Shown here piece after piece: positions 1-13,916 of a DNA stretch of 64,000 nucleotides (its first letter is position 1; each line of letters starts with the position of its first letter). Location: positions 269,647-333,646 of the forward strand of contig VZRR01011537.1 of assembly GCA_013398015.1 (NCBI GenBank), written 5' to 3'. The DNA comes from Oreocharis arfaki. Its lineage: Eukaryota; Chordata; Aves; Passeriformes; Paramythiidae. The notes under the pieces are model-generated. The model did no database searches. It was given only the letters and a program-made list of their open reading frames with translations, and was not told the origin of the DNA. The translations under genes and the position numbers were made by a program.

Positions 1-87
1 CCATAGGTTTGTTTTTTTGAGGAAGAGATTTCTGTAACGACTTCATTCGCTATAAAAAAAATACAAATTATACCACCTAAGTCTCAC

Positions 88-284
88 AGGAACAACCCTT
101 CTGTCTGGAAAGGGACTGGATCCTTCAGGAGCTACAACGTGTAGGACATAAAACTTTACAGCTTCCACAACTCCCTTCTGGGTAGATTCTAAATTCACCT
201 CACACTCACTAATGCTGCTTTCTTTACTTGCCTTAACAATTCTAGCATCCCTATACTTGACAATATTAAGTATTTCTTCTACCA
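88..284 (-). CDS. Candidate exon f of an unidentified minus-strand gene
   Basis: An acceptor AATGATTACAG ends at 285 (weak pyrimidine tract) and a donor CCT|GTGAGA follows 88. The 197-nt block holds two leading bases and 65 open codons, ending in phase 0. It reads VEEILNIVKYRDARIVKASK at its start and ends near APEGSSPFPDRRVVP. The composition is protein-like, with mixed charge and no low complexity. No family was recognised. The frame stays open to a stop at 43-45, so the donor is not required by a stop codon. Confidence 0.3.
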
Positions 285-665
285 CTGTAATCATTAAAAC
301 CGCATTAGATTTATTTTATTATGTAAGTTCAGACTTGCTACACATGGAATGGCTCTTGTCAACAAGTCTTATAAACCTATTAATGGAAGCATGCACCATA
401 GCTGACATGCAAAATAATAATAAAGTCATAAAAGAAATAGGAGAGAAAGGGTTATATGTTTTTCCTGAACAGATATGACAAACTTAATAACAGCATAAGC
501 AACTGGTATTACGGTATAATCACTAAAGTGTCATAATTTCAACACAAAACTAGATTGCTCCTTTGCCTTGCAGGAATGGAAAGGGCTTGGGTTGCAAAGC
601 CTCTCTAGGCAGTGTCACAGAAGGAACTGTGTTTCACTCAGCTCCTCCCTCTCCTCTCTTTACAG

Positions 666-899
666 CATCAACCAACTACACCAAAGCAGCCTTTCGTTCA
701 GTTTCAATGGAAGAAAGGCATCTCACACCATTACAGTGTGAACTTTACCAGACCAATTAAAACAGTATTGCTGAAATTCCACAACACTCCAGTCCCATCA
801 TCCCTAGGACAGCGATTGATAAAGCATGAGTGGGACCCTACTCAAGTACCAAAATATGTAACACTTGAGAGCACTATAGCCAAACCAAATCAGAAATAA
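666..899 (+). CDS. Candidate terminal exon on the plus strand
   Basis: A strong acceptor (TCCTCCCTCTCCTCTCTTTACAG) ends at 665. The frame is open for 77 codons to a TAA at 897-899. It contains QFQWKKGISHHYSVNFTRPI and, near its end, WDPTQVPKYVTLES. AATAAA at 895-900 overlaps the stop codon, and T-rich sequence follows from about 930. This is the arrangement of a last coding exon with a very short 3' UTR. It conflicts with the minus-strand sense inferred for the region, so it would be an overlapping antisense or nested gene, or a chance ORF. I do not recognise the protein. Confidence 0.25.
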   Translation, partial: HQPTTPKQPFVQFQWKKGISHHYSVNFTRPIKTVLLKFHNTPVPSSLGQRLIKHEWDPTQVPKYVTLESTIAKPNQK

Positions 900-2334
900 A
901 CACATTTTGAATGAGAAAATGCCAATCTTCATTATTTTGTTACATATGTATATAATGCTGTATTAAGAAGACAACATGCTCATTGAAATACTAGTCTAGT
1001 CCACTATACAAATACAAGCTCTATTCTCATTAAAATCACTCTAATTTCATTTTATGACAGGGCTCATTTTCCGTGTTTTATGGGAAATGAGAATTCTTCA
1101 GCCGAAAGGCTGTGCATCAAACCGTATTTTTCTTTTCCAAATCAGGTGTCAACTTAGTGATTAAAAACTTTGCAGGAAACATGAGATGCTCCCTAGCAAA
1201 CAGATACCTCATACTCAAGAGAGGAGCAGTTGCTACCACATGCGTGGATATGAAAACTCCTCCTGAGTTTTCAGTTCTCCAGACGGTAGGAGCCAGTATC
1301 TACTGGGTAACACCATTAAATGGCTCTCAAACCCCTAAGAGCCCTTATACAACCTCCCTGAGGAACCTATCCCCAGCATCTGACCACACTTACTCAAATT
1401 CTCTCCAACCTCCTGAAAACCCTTTCATACAAAGCATCATAACAACCTTGTCCCTTCCCTTTTCCTCTCACCTTCCTTTTGCACTTGTGAGGCTAAGTCT
1501 TGTACTCGTTCCCAGCAGAAAACAGCTCCAGTTCTTCCACTCTGCTTTTCTAGTCCAAATTGCTAGAACCATTTCTTTTTAGTCCTTATAACAGTTAATA
1601 TACTTCTGTAAGTACAGTGTTCCATGCGAGGTGCTAACATCCTTGAACGCAGCCACTGCATTTCACTAGTGTTTGGACATACACACTCCTACGAATACAT
1701 CCCAGAACAGTGTCAGCTTCCCTCTTTCCCTCAACAACACACTGCAGGTTTGAATGCCTTACTGCTCATTACACGCACTACCACCTCCCCTGCTAATTGA
1801 GCAGTACTCTTCATCATAGATTTGTACTGTTTGGCATTTCTGTATTTGCTTCTTTATGTAAAATACGTACATTTACTTTCTGTTCTATCAACCAATAATT
1901 CAGGAAAGTATTGACAAATACTAGGCTCAAGAAAATGCACATGAAACCTGTAATTTCCTCTACAATTTCACAATGAAATACTCATACTACGGTTTTCCAG
2001 ACAACTTATAGAAACTTCAGTCTATGACACACCTCCTTAACTAAGTTATGTAGATCACACTAGAGTGTGCCAAAACCTCTTGCTGAAATACACAGGATCT
2101 ACTCTTTCTTCGCTACTCAAATATTCTGCTCCACCACTGGAGAACACATGATTGTTTCAGCACAGTTTGGTTTTGTACAAAACCTTTCAAAATAAGCTTC
2201 AAGAGTAACACCCAATCAGACTCCATCTGCAACCTAAGTTTAGGCTTTAGCTTTACAAACCCTAACCAAGCGACTTACCATCTGTTCTAATAAACTGAGA
2301 AAAAACATTGCTAGGTGTTTAAAAATCTTAACAA

Positions 2335-2400
2335 TAACATTATAAAAAGAAACAAAGAAACAACAACAAAAAAAACCAACCAACCAAACAAAAAAGACAA
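2335..2400. repeat. A/C-rich low-complexity tract
   Basis: The stretch is a run of AAAC, AAC and CCAA units (for example ACCAACCAACCAAAC around 2376). It is a degenerate microsatellite, and the same kind recurs at 19430-19465 and 24008-24066. Confidence 0.8.
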
Positions 2401-3507
2401 CATACACTATGAATTATGTTATTTTAGAAGAAAGAAAGACAGAGCAGAGCTCACAGAAAAATAAATAAATATATACTAAAAAAAAAGGAAAAAATTGTTA
2501 TTAATATTAGATTTGACAGAATAAAAAATCAAATATTTTCTCCAACAACAGCTTCTCTTCCTCCCTCCTCCCTTTGATTTTCAGAAAAACTATGCAGTAC
2601 TCACACGTCCCACTTTAAACTTCAGACCATACAGCTTGGACAACTGTCTCCATACAAAGAAACCCTAGTTAAAAAACCCCCAAAAGACACATGATAAGGG
2701 CCAGAAAAACTGAAAAATACTTCTTCAAGCATTCCAAACTTTAATACAGATTAATGCAAAGCTAAACCAAAGATGTTTCTGACATTAAAACCTTAGGTCA
2801 CACAGAGCAAACACAACAGGAAGTATTTCACTATTGGAAAGATTTCATTATTTAATTTTCAAATTCCAGTAAAAATTACAGTCAAAACAGTGTTTCTACC
2901 AAAGCACATTAAAATACGCATGTCATTTAGCAAAATTTCCTCTATGCTAAACTCAAGATAAAGCTTTTTATAGTTTGCTTCTATTTGTGATACATAAGTT
3001 TAATATTTGCATTTTGAATACTGCCTGCATTTTTTCTGTAGAAGAATTACCTTGAAAGATATCTTCTCTGTAGCCTCAGACTCAATAGTCTTGGCTGATG
3101 GACAATTTCATTATTTTTAATTTTGATTTGCATTTGTCATAGTTGAACATTAATTTTATTCCAGCATTGTTCTTTTAATTCAAATATTCTTATACTGCTT
3201 TGACTTTACACACCTGAAAAACCTTCATCTGATCAGTGATCCTAATCCCAATCACTTCAGGTCATTTTCAGGAACAAACTGTCCAGAATTTTTTTTTTTT
3301 CCTTACAGAGAAATACCACTGTTCTTCTGCGTGTACTAACACATAAATTGAAAAAAAAAAAAGGTTTCTCAAGGTAATAAGGCCCTTTTGTATGCTCCAC
3401 CAAACCAACCAAGTCTGCAGTACAGGTTCTCTGCCAGTAATTGAAGAACTCAGAAACAGCTGCATTAAGAATTCTGTTTTCAAAAGCAACACTTAGGCTT
3501 GCCTTAC

Positions 3508-3579
3508 CAACAGGCAAGAGAAGTGTCAGGGAAGGAATCGCTCCTGGAATGATCTCAAGCCACTGCCTATAAAAGATGT
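3508..3579 (-). CDS. Candidate exon e of an unidentified minus-strand gene
   Basis: The acceptor CACCTGCCTCTTCAG ends at 3580 and the donor CTGTTG|GTAAGG follows 3508; both are strong. The 72-nt block is symmetric: two leading bases, 23 codons and one trailing base. It reads IFYRQWLEIIPGAIPSLTLL and then LPV. Its leading bases join the trailing base of block d as an Asp codon. Its trailing base joins the block at 284 as a Val codon. Confidence 0.3.
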
Positions 3580-6500
3580 CTGAAGAGGCAGGTGAATCGG
3601 ATTTCAAACTGATAGTAGTAGTTAAATACAAGTGAGGCAGACCTAGTCACCGCATCTAACTGAGCATACTTCACATTTCCTCTGATCTTACTGACTGGAA
3701 CAAAGCCAATAATCCTAAATTTGTCACACCAGAATTCTAATGGCTCATGCTAAAGAGAATACAATCATTTTATTTGTCACACAGATATGCAACCAGCATC
3801 TAAAATGAGTAACTAAACAACTATGTACAATAAACTGAAACAAAGTTTACCACTTACTGTATTTATCTGCAGCTCATTTACTTATTCTCTCACATATTCT
3901 ATTTCAACCGCATCGTACACTAGCCTAAGACAGCTCTGCATTGACATTAATATCTCAGGACACAGCACTTGAAGACTAAAGTAGAACAGGCACCAATGAA
4001 CTGCACTTAGGAAAATCAAAAATTTTTTATAAACTGCTCAAACATGCAGAGCTTTGGCAAAGGCACAAAACAACTACACAAAAGACAGTTAACAGAAAAC
4101 AAACATTATGCACAAAAGACCAGTAATCTTGAATGATCTTTTACTACAGATACTACCGACTGAGAGACAGCTCTCAAAGCAGAACCACAAGAACTTTTCT
4201 GAAGTTCACCTTCAAGACTCGAGTGTCACATTTAGTAAGTACAGATGTACAGAAATATCCAAGTTCAACTTCTAACTATCCAGGCAAAATTAAGTAGGGG
4301 AAAAGAAACACCTGGAGCTTGTTCTAGCATCAGTTTCCCCTTTAACCACTTCACGAAATAAAATCCCTATCGTCTTTGCATACATAAGTCCAAATTGCAA
4401 TAACAGTTTCCATTTAGAAAGAGTCACCATCTGATAATCATGAAAAAAAAAAAGCGCAGGATTATGGACTACTAGCTTTAATACATTAATAGAGATAATC
4501 CTAAAATATTCACATTTCTGTATACTTTTCTGTCAAGTATACTTGTAATCAAAAATAAACCCCTCTACTTGGTACCTTACAACCACATTCTTTTTCACTT
4601 GCATCATACAGATGACCTAACAATTCCAGCAGAATAAAGACTCTCATTTCACCAAACTTAGGGGACAGGGGTATAACAATCCACAGATCAAGATATAAAT
4701 ATATAAACCATACACACACAAAAATATGGTTGTTCATGCAGATCTCAATAAAAAGGTCTCCCTACAAACTACAGATTTCAAAAGCTTTACCAACTGGTAG
4801 GATTTTTTTTTAATTTGTTAATATAAAACTCTGATAATATAAGCTTTCTTTTATCCCTCCTGCCCCGAAAAGATCACAAAGAGCAATGGAAGAGTATTCA
4901 AACCCATAAAACCTAAGACAATATTCAGTTTCTGGCTAACCATATCCACATTCAACTGCATTTCTCAACTGCTTCTTTCAAAATTGTTCATTAGCCTGTA
5001 TAACTTGACAACTCCTCCTCATCTTTCACTTTCAATTCCCCCACATATTGCACCTCTGACAAGATACAAGATGTTGATTTTAGTTATCTGTGCACAAACT
5101 CATGTCTTTCTCAGTATCTGGGAGAGCATATACACTGAAGAGTTCATCTGGGGAGTGAATTTCCAATGGAAAGACTACTTATTTTTAATAAAGATGATAA
5201 AAAATTACAAAACATTCATTTAATTATATTTCAGATTGCTAAATGGATAAAAAGGGGCTAGCAAATGTCACCACAAAACGACATAAAAATACAGCATTCC
5301 AAAGACACTGACTTGGTCCACATTGCACAGATGTAACAGAGGTTCCCTACATGGAGGGGTGTTAAGAATGAACACCAGTACTCTTTTTAGGACAATACAC
5401 TAGCAAGAAAATCTTAATGTGCTACACAGGGAAAAATGAGAAAAGTGGCTAAATTGACATCACTGTAATAATGAGCCATTTCCAGTGCTAAAATAACCTA
5501 AAATGAGAATAAGCATGCAGATGAAAGCAACTTCACATGTGGATATGGTCCAAAAAAAGTACTAACTATCTGGTTTGGGCCTGTAACTAAGTGTTTACAA
5601 TGTCAGTGAAATTACACAATTTCCTGTTGATACTACCTGCTTTCATGGTCTCATATCTCTTCTGATACTCGGAAATTACAGCTACCCAAACCACTAAGCT
5701 CTTTTACCGTGTTTTTCTTCTCAATAAGGATATTTCAAAATATCTGTTGTAGGTGATCGCTATTATAATTCCAAATTTTAATTCAAGAAATATTAGATTA
5801 ATATTTTCCTAAAAATTGAAAGACATTACTGCTAGAAAAAGGAAAATGAAAAGCATCTTCAGGCTTCCAACAATAAGCAGAAGCAAGTCCAAACAGGAGC
5901 ATGGATATTACTTAAAAGAGCAACAAACTTTCACATTGGTCGGAGGCAAATTTTGAACCTGCTGTGCTAAGGTGTTCAAATCACAACACACATCACTTCT
6001 GTACAATCAAAAACCGAATTCCTATTTCAAGAATTATTCTCTGAATGCATAATAGAAATGACAGATCTATCTGTAGATGTCTATCTCACAGGCCCAAATC
6101 TCCCACTCAGGATTCAAGCCATGAAGCCACCGAGACTTGATAAGGTACTCACAACACCCAGAGAACAACTCAAAATCAATCCCTAACATGTTAAATTATT
6201 TTGTCTTGGTGAATATCATGTGACTTAAGAGCATTTTCTTCAATACTGCTATACTGTAATGATATACACCATCATTGTCACCCAAAGACAGCAACCTCTC
6301 AGTCCCTCCACTTCACTGACCAGCTACAGAAAGACGGTGTGATATTTCTTTTTCTCTGGGATGGACAACTCAAAAGTGCAAGAGCTGTGCATCCCATTCT
6401 AGATTAAGTAAAACTAATCCTAATTAAACTTTACATCGTATGGAGAAAGCCATTATGAAAACAACCCTAAGGGCCTTACTCCAGGTAGCAGGACAAACTA

Positions 6501-9500
6501 CCCCAGTCAGTTGCATCCAACTGAATAGGACACAGGCAAAAATTCTGGGCACTGGGCCTGAAGTTTAGTCTTCCATTGAGAAAAACAAAAAAAGGGATGC
6601 TTCAAGTCAACAACACAGTTTCGTGAGTCTCAATTAAGAGACTTCTATTTCATTCCTATGGAAGGAGACATCATCACCATACCTTAGTGCCATAAAGTAG
6701 CCAATCAATCAGGTATTTTACTGTTAGCAGATCTGCATCACTAAAAAAATATAGATACTTCCTCTGTGACACTCACTTCCATATTTCCATTGCAGTGTCT
6801 TGAAATCAAGAGAGACACCAATTACTTTCCTGAGTGGCTGAGAGAATGGCCAGTCCCAAAGGCTGAAGGAAAATGGAGAGAAGACGAATGCTTCAGAGTA
6901 AAATTACTCCATCTTTCTCATCCTTTTTGATATTAGAAACACAGGCTGTAAAAAAATCTTTTCTCTCTGTAGTGTGATGAAACTTTATACGGCAAAATTC
7001 CACACTGACTCCAGAAAGAGAAGGGTAGTGACTAACTGTAGGACATGTATGACCGGTAAGACCTGTGGCTAAGTGCATCAAGAAAAAGAGAGAGTGTTTG
7101 TTGTGGGTTTAGGTTGGTTGTCTGGTTTGGGGTTTTTTCCACTTTAGAGAGGGGAAACTGCAGGCAGGGGGGACAAAGCAGGCAATACGAACCTGCTGGG
7201 ACAACTACAGTGACAGTAACAGGGTGAATACAAACAGGCGATTAGAGCTGGAGGTGAAACTTATAAAGCCTTCAACTGTGACTATTTTCTGTGTGTCTGA
7301 TAGAAGAGTAAGGAAAAGCTGAAGCCAAGGTCTCCAAGCAGTGTAAAAGCCACCTTATTTGGGGGAAAAAAAAAAGTAAAAAATAAAAGTGGCAAAAGAA
7401 GGGATGCTGTCAGCTAGAAACCCTGACAAAATGGAAGACCATCTGTTTTCAGGTCAAACAACACAGGCAGATCCTCTACAACAGATACAAGTGCATTGGA
7501 AAAACACAGGTGTATTCCTGCCTATCCCTAAACCCTTAACTATTAATATTTCTCTGACTGTGTGAAGACAGCCAGACATGAAGGCAACACCAAAAATATC
7601 CCCCTAGAAGGACAGAACTCCTGGCCTTTCTTTCCTACAGCCAAGGAAGCAGAAGTCAGCAGTGAAGCAGAGCTGTGCTTCGGCCATACCTGCAGGTCAG
7701 AACAATCTAGCTACTGCAGAGCATCTGTGGGGATGTAGGATGCTTCCCTTCTCTCTTCTGTTTCTAACACACAGGATATTGCAGTGCCTTCAGCTAAATC
7801 CTGGAAGCAAAGCCATTATCCTCCTAACACCTGGGGATGGTGATCTCTCTGATGGACAAAGATGGCTGCAGACCTGTATTGTATTATAAAGTTATTTCAT
7901 TCCCAGATGATGTGGAGAAGAGAGACCCACTAATGTACACCACAAATCCACAGCCTGGAGCACATGCCCAGACAAGTTAAATAAACAAGCACCCATCTCA
8001 TCTGCTGTTGAGAAGCTTTTGCACCTAGCCACTATCTTTTGGCCCTGCCCAACAATACACGCAGCTTGAACAGACCACAAAGCCACTATCACAGATGCCA
8101 ATGACAAGGAGGGCAAGTAGATTTAAAGGCCAGAAACTCCAAGTAAAAAACTCTGCAGCTCAGGGAAAAACAAAAATAGCCAAGTGTTGTCAGCAAACAG
8201 GGGAGGGCACCAAGAATACTCCAGCTAAATACCACTTACAAATAGAAGAGGTCTCCAATTCAAATAGCTGTGAGCATACAAGGACCTCTGTGTGAACACC
8301 TATGTGACTCATGCCTCAACGGTAAAGCAATCTTCACATATGTTAAAAACCTGCAAAAATAATTTGTTTGTTTGTTTAGTATAGTTAAAGGAGTATTATA
8401 TTCAATTAGATTAGGCAAATAAGTGAACAGGCTAACTAAGTATTTGTCCAACTGCTGTATGCAGGATCCAAGGTCCAGCTGCAGAGCACATGCAGCCTCT
8501 GGCACAATGTATGCAGAAATGGAACCAAGACAGTCTCAACAGCAACAACCCAGCCTCTGGACACTGGGAGGTCAGCACACATCAACACCACTCATCTGAG
8601 CACATCTGCCATATTCCTGATTTTTTGTTTAAAGCTGGTCAATATATACCACTGTAGCTAAATCAATTCATGCACTGAATTTCATTCTACTTCATCTAAT
8701 AGATTCTGACTTCTCCAAGTTTTCTTCCTCTTAGTTCTTCAAGCATTATTTATATTATTTCATATATTTACGTGGAGCTATAAACACACACCTGTGCTAG
8801 TCTAGCCCAATCAGGCACTGATGCAGATCTATTTTGTTTAATTTATTCAAACAACACAGCCCAGACACGGATGTATTTTTTTTCCTCCAATCACTCCATT
8901 TAACTCAACACCACAGTACGTTAACCCATGCATGTTTCAGGAATTTTATCCACTGATGTCTAAGTGGATATTAGATAACTACAAAATGCCCTTATTTTTC
9001 ATTTTCAGCAGAGCAATTTTACAGTAATGCAGCAACAATAACAGAGCAAAATAAAAGTGCAATTCATGACAAACGGCTACATAAGTAGGACTCAGTAATA
9101 CCGAGGTAAGGAGATATGCCTTCACCCTTAATATACACATACTCTGTAGAGAATCAAGAACACATGACTTCACTAAATATCCCTTGCAGACTTTATTAAA
9201 CCATGAAACAGTGGTTTATGCTCTTGTCAGCTCTGGTAGCAAACAAATGCCAAATCATTGAGGAAACTTAATTCAAAATATCATTAGTTTTCTTGCTTGT
9301 TTGGTTTGAGAGCACTTTGCAGATCACTTGTTTCACTATTGCAGGCCCTTCGTGGTTCACCCACGGATGCTGTGCTCTGCTCATGCACTCCCACTTGCCC
9401 AGACCAACCAGCGTACAAGAGCAACAAGCAAGGGCAACAACCCTGCCCCTGAAGAGACAGCAGACAGCACAAGGTGCTCAAGGAGAACAGAGTAGCAAGA

Positions 9501-10467
9501 TACCTTTGCTGACAAGCAAAAGTTTCTGCAGCAAACTGTAGATCAGCAAGTGATGCTGAGGGAAAAAGTGTATCTGAATAAATAAGAAGGCCTCATGGTA
9601 AAGTATTCAAAACGCATTATTGGAAAACATCAACTTAAAACAAATCAGCAGTGCCCCTTCAATCACTCTTCTACTTTATTTTTACACAATATACTCTTCG
9701 GTGGAAACACTACATACACAATGAGCCTCACTGAACTCAAATCAGAAACTCATGACTTAAATCAAGCTATGTTTAGTTTGGGATAGGGGCCAATCCCTTC
9801 CCCAAAGCAAGTGCTTTTACACACAGGGAATTTTACCGATAACAACAGGGCCCAGACTATTTTAAATTAGGGTCTGAAAACTAAGTTTTATCCATACCCC
9901 TTTTTGTAAGGAGAGAAAAAGGGTTGTAGAAGAGATTTTTACCTTTCCCTTAATTTTTGCCTCCTCTTGTTTTAAACAGACAGCAAGGAAAAAAAATACA
10001 AAAAAAAAAGCACCATGATGTAAAACTGTCCAGTAATAACATACCCTTAATACGGGAATTTCAAAAAAGCTAGGTTTCAAATTAAATATCACAGCACAGT
10101 CTCTAGTAACTGAAAGTTTACCTGAAAACCGTCTTTGGCCAGGTACATTAACAATTCGGACTTTACTGCTTATATTTAGACACTGGGCAACAAATAAAAC
10201 AATTCAGTCTTCGCAGAGCATTTGTAATTCTCAATCAAAATTACAAAAACCTAACTGCACTTAACATGAAAAATAGGCCTATAATTACCCCTTCCAAGGC
10301 TCATCCAGATTTTACAGTCATTTAATAAGAAGAAGCAAGGTAGTACTGACAATTAATCAAACTACACATCTGTTCCAGCTGAGCAGTGTCCAAGTCATTT
10401 TGTCTTTGATTAGAAAACACCTTTTTATTTATTATTTTATTTTATTACTTTGGTAAATCCAAAGTAC
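3580..10467. other. Probable intronic DNA, nothing else supported
   Basis: The sequence is AT-rich, with short open frames only and many A or T homopolymer runs (for example 4442-4453 and 7361-7375). A G/T-rich stretch lies at 7096-7138, and a short (TTTG)n run with a (TTTTA)-like run at 8364-8379 and 10422-10448. I see no RNA gene and no recognisable transposon. Confidence 0.5.
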
Positions 10468-10557
10468 CTAGAAACAACATAAAGTTTATTCACTTCATCT
10501 CTCATGAACCTGCTCAGTTCCCAAATCAGTGAACTATTCAGCCTTTTGCTCTTTAAA
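10468..10557 (-). CDS. Candidate exon (unplaced) on the minus strand
   Basis: The acceptor CGTTTAACTATTCCAG ends at 10558 and the donor TTTCTAG|GTACTT follows 10468. The 90-nt block has one leading base, 29 open codons (LKSKRLNSSLIWELSRFMRD and then EVNKLYVVS) and two trailing bases. Its phase does not join block d or the block at 3579 directly, so if it is real other exons must lie between. It could be a decoy. Confidence 0.2.
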
Positions 10558-13343
10558 CTGGAATAGTTAAACGGCAAACTTTTCTTTTGATGTATTGCAA
10601 GTGATAATACAAGAACTCTTTGGGTCAAATTATTGCTTCAGTATCGTCTATGCTATCCCACACTCAATTTCTTGATGGACCAGGACAGTAATTCCACTCA
10701 TCAGTTCATAAGGTACTAGTAATATTCAGATGGCAACTAAAGAAAAAAAACCCAAAACTTTCTAATGTAAGCACAGATACATCTGAAAGCACAGTGACCT
10801 TGTAATTAAAACTGTGTCATTACACAGGCACTCTTATAAATACTGAGCACTGTTTTGATTATTTTACAATGTATTAAGAACCATTCTTTTAAGGAAAGAT
10901 ACACTAGAACACTTAAGACTAAGTCAAGTTTCTTTACTACAAATGTTACTATGTATGCTAAATCCTTCTCCTCCAATATTTAATTAAGCATCTAGAAATG
11001 AGCACCCAGAGATTATCTTGACTGACTACATGTAATTAAGATTAAAAGATATGTATCATCCAAAAGTATCCAAAAAATGCTCCAAAGTCAAGGCTAGAGA
11101 TCATGATATTTACACAGATTTAAATATTAAAAATAAACAGTATTTTTATTATGTTTTCCCAATAGTTTCATCCCCGGCTACCTCGTATTCCAATACTTCT
11201 TGCTACCTATTTGTCAGCCTTTTGTCCCTTAAAAAGAGCTCCTGTAACAATACAATAACAAAGCAAATATTCAAAACCCTTCCATGGCAAATCTATGAAA
11301 AAATAATGCTGTTATAATCTCTGTTCTTATACATATCTGGACTCTGAGTATGTTTTAAGTTACAATATCAATATGCAAAACATTTTTTGAAAGTTCAACA
11401 CAATCTAAAAACAAAAAAGCATAACAGATCAAATAAAAAGATTTGAAAAAAGCATAACATAGCAGTTCAAGTTTAGTTAAGAATATGATTAAATAATAGG
11501 TCTCTTTCAGAGTTTGCTTTTAGTTGAATTGAACATGCCTATATTCATTTTTGCTCACTTCTGACGAGCATAAAGAGCAACTAAGACCAGGGAAAACCCC
11601 CAAAGGTCTCAGATAGTACCTTTTACACACAAAAAGCAACAGATTGGTAATACTGTAAGCCCCATTGTCCTTAAGTCTGGCAGTGAGAATTAACGTGATA
11701 GGAGTTATTTCTTCTTCCTTAGTATATTATCAAATATACAAATCCTTCGTATAGTATCAAAGAGTCTCCAAAGCTGAAATTTTGCACTGAATTTTCTTTT
11801 AGTACTTGGACAGACCTTAACCAGCTGAGGGTAGTAGCACAAACAAAAGTTACAGGGAATTGTTAGCATATTTTGCAACTACGCAGAAGAGCAAATCCCA
11901 GGTTTATACTCTTTACTGAAAGGCCCTCCTTCATTCCCTCACTATGGATAGAATGCAAAGAATGCAGCTTCTGTCTCCATTTAAAGTTTGAGAAGTGAGA
12001 CAAACAGAACTTACTATAAAAACTGCCATTCTTAGCAAAATTAATTCTCTAAGTCTATTATGATGGATACTCAGCCTACAGCAGACAAGAGCTAGGCTTA
12101 GGACTTGCTACTACAGAGGAGGTGGGTCTGGCTCCTGGGAACAGACACACTTAGAGACGAACAGTAATTTGACTGTTAGGAAAGTATCAGAAAACCACCT
12201 CTGGATAAGAGAGGCATACAGATAAAAACTGAACAAAACCAAACTGAAAAAACCACTGAGAGGCTCTAAGATGGCAGATTTGAAGATTTTCCTCCATAAA
12301 GCCTATTTTTACTGTAACTCATTTTGCAAATTCATCCCAATTGAACTGCTCTATTTTGGGTTAGTAGCTTACTAAGCGATGTTTGTAAAAAGCTGAACAT
12401 ATTCTGGAAATGTTGTGCAAAAGAAGTATACTTGCTACAGACAATTACAGAAAAAGGTATCTTATATAGAAAGAATCTTGGACTTCACCTCCCAAATCCC
12501 AATGGATACTCTGAAATATCACATCAGTCACACCATGAGCAGACCAAAACCATCTTAGTTCAATGACATGTTTAAATTAATTGCCAAGCCAAGATCTTGC
12601 TCCATCTATGAAATACTTCCATCTGCGACCTCCAACACCTAATTCTGTGAGAACCACCAAGAACAGCAATAGCCTCCTAGATCATGCTTAAGCTGGAGAA
12701 AAATGCAGCAAACTACCTGAAATATCTCTTGAGAAACTTGTTCCTCTTTTCCTGATGTAGCAGTTCTCTTTAATTCAGCTGCCTTGCTGGAAATCAGAGA
12801 TAACTGTTAGAGCCTAAGGCAAGGCTTGCAAGCCTGTCTGGCAAGGAACAGTTTAAAAATTACTTTCCTCATTTATCAGAGCAGGCTCTGCCAACCAACT
12901 TCTCCACTTGTTCTCACAGCAACTTTCTAGCCAGTTTACTGACTGGCAGGATCTCCTGGGTTTGTTTAGCTGCTCACTTCCCTGTCACGGAGGTACCTGT
13001 GCTGGCAGACCATTGTTTGCCAGGAAGCATTTATGAAGGCAGGGAAAAAAAGGAAGCACAAAGCTTTTTGTGGTAATAATAATCATAAATAGCTTGCTCA
13101 GACATGGCTGTATCAAAGCTATTGCTCTGCAGCTGATACTTCACTCAGACGGCTGACACCACAAAATGTTTATATTGCTCTTCCATGATCTCTGTTTAGG
13201 GGAAACCAACATCTTGCATAAATGGTTTCTGTGTCTTGCTTCCAAAAGATAAAAACATGACACTGTTCTGAACAGCCCACATTATCCAAAAACTTAATTC
13301 CCACAACTTTTCTAAAATCTCTCCATCTAATCCTTTTCACTTC
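10558..13343. other. Probable intronic DNA, nothing supported
   Basis: AT-rich noncoding sequence up to the 5' target duplication of the solo LTR. The longest open frames are short and have no splice or domain support. Confidence 0.5.
13339..13343 (+). repeat. 5' target-site duplication of the solo LTR (ACTTC)
   Basis: ACTTC immediately precedes the LTR's first TG and is repeated exactly after its terminal CA at 13917-13921. Confidence 0.85.
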
Positions 13344-13916
13344 TGTGATGAGTTGGCCTTAGATGGACACCACGTGCCCACCAAGCTGCTCTATCACTCT
13401 CCTCCCACATGCACAGGGGAGAGAAAGTAAGACGGAAAATGACTCTACAGTTAAGTCAGTTTACTAAAGCAAAACCAAAAGTTTGCACGTGCAGAAGTAA
13501 AGAGGAAAAAAAAAGTTTATTCTCCACTTCCCATCAGCAAGCCACTTCCCAGGAAGCAGGGCTTCAGTGCGTGTAGCAATTGCTGCAGAAGGCAAATTCG
13601 TAAATTAACAAATGAACCCCCCTTCCTCCTCTTTGTCTTAGCTTTTACCTCTGAGCTGACTTCACATGGTATGGAATAGCCCTTTGGTTATTTTGGGTCG
13701 GCTGGCCTAGCTGTGTCCCCTCCCAGGATTTTGCCCACCCCCAGCCTAATGATGTGGGGGAAATGTTGGAGATACAGCACTGATGCTGTGCCAGTGCTGC
13801 CCAGCTGTAGCCAAAACACCGGTGTGTTATCAACCCCTTTCTAGCCACTGATGCAAAGCATAGCACTACAAGGGCTGCTGTGGGAAAATGAATTCATCTC
13901 AGCCAAACCCACTGCA
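13344..13916 (-). mobile_element. Solo LTR of an avian endogenous retrovirus (ERVL-like)
   Basis: The element is 573 bases, begins TGTGATGAGTTGG and ends CCCACTGCA, so it has the TG...CA ends of a retroviral LTR. It is flanked by a perfect 5-base duplication ACTTC (13339-13343 and 13917-13921). The interior (gagagaaagtaag around 13422; tggtatggaatagccctttg around 13668; gtgtcccctccca around 13713; gtgttatcaacccc around 13823) matches an LTR family I know from bird genomes. A 5-base duplication fits the ERVL class. No internal gag, pol or env sequence is present, so this is a product of LTR-LTR recombination. In the orientation I recall for the family the sense strand is minus, with a degenerate AGTAAA poly(A)-like signal at 13460-13465; I am less sure of strand than of identity. 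Confidence 0.85.

Larger units (their letters stand above)
285..3507. other. Probable intronic DNA, no other feature seen
   Basis: Apart from the plus-strand candidate at 666-899, this stretch is AT-rich noncoding sequence. A plus-strand frame of 156 codons at 1112-1582 has no supporting splice signals or motif. An A-rich low-complexity patch lies at about 2335-2400. Confidence 0.5.

Noticed and set aside
1112..1582. 156-codon plus-strand open frame
   Set aside because: It has no splice borders, domain or protein-like pattern, and its length is near chance expectation for 64 kb at this composition.
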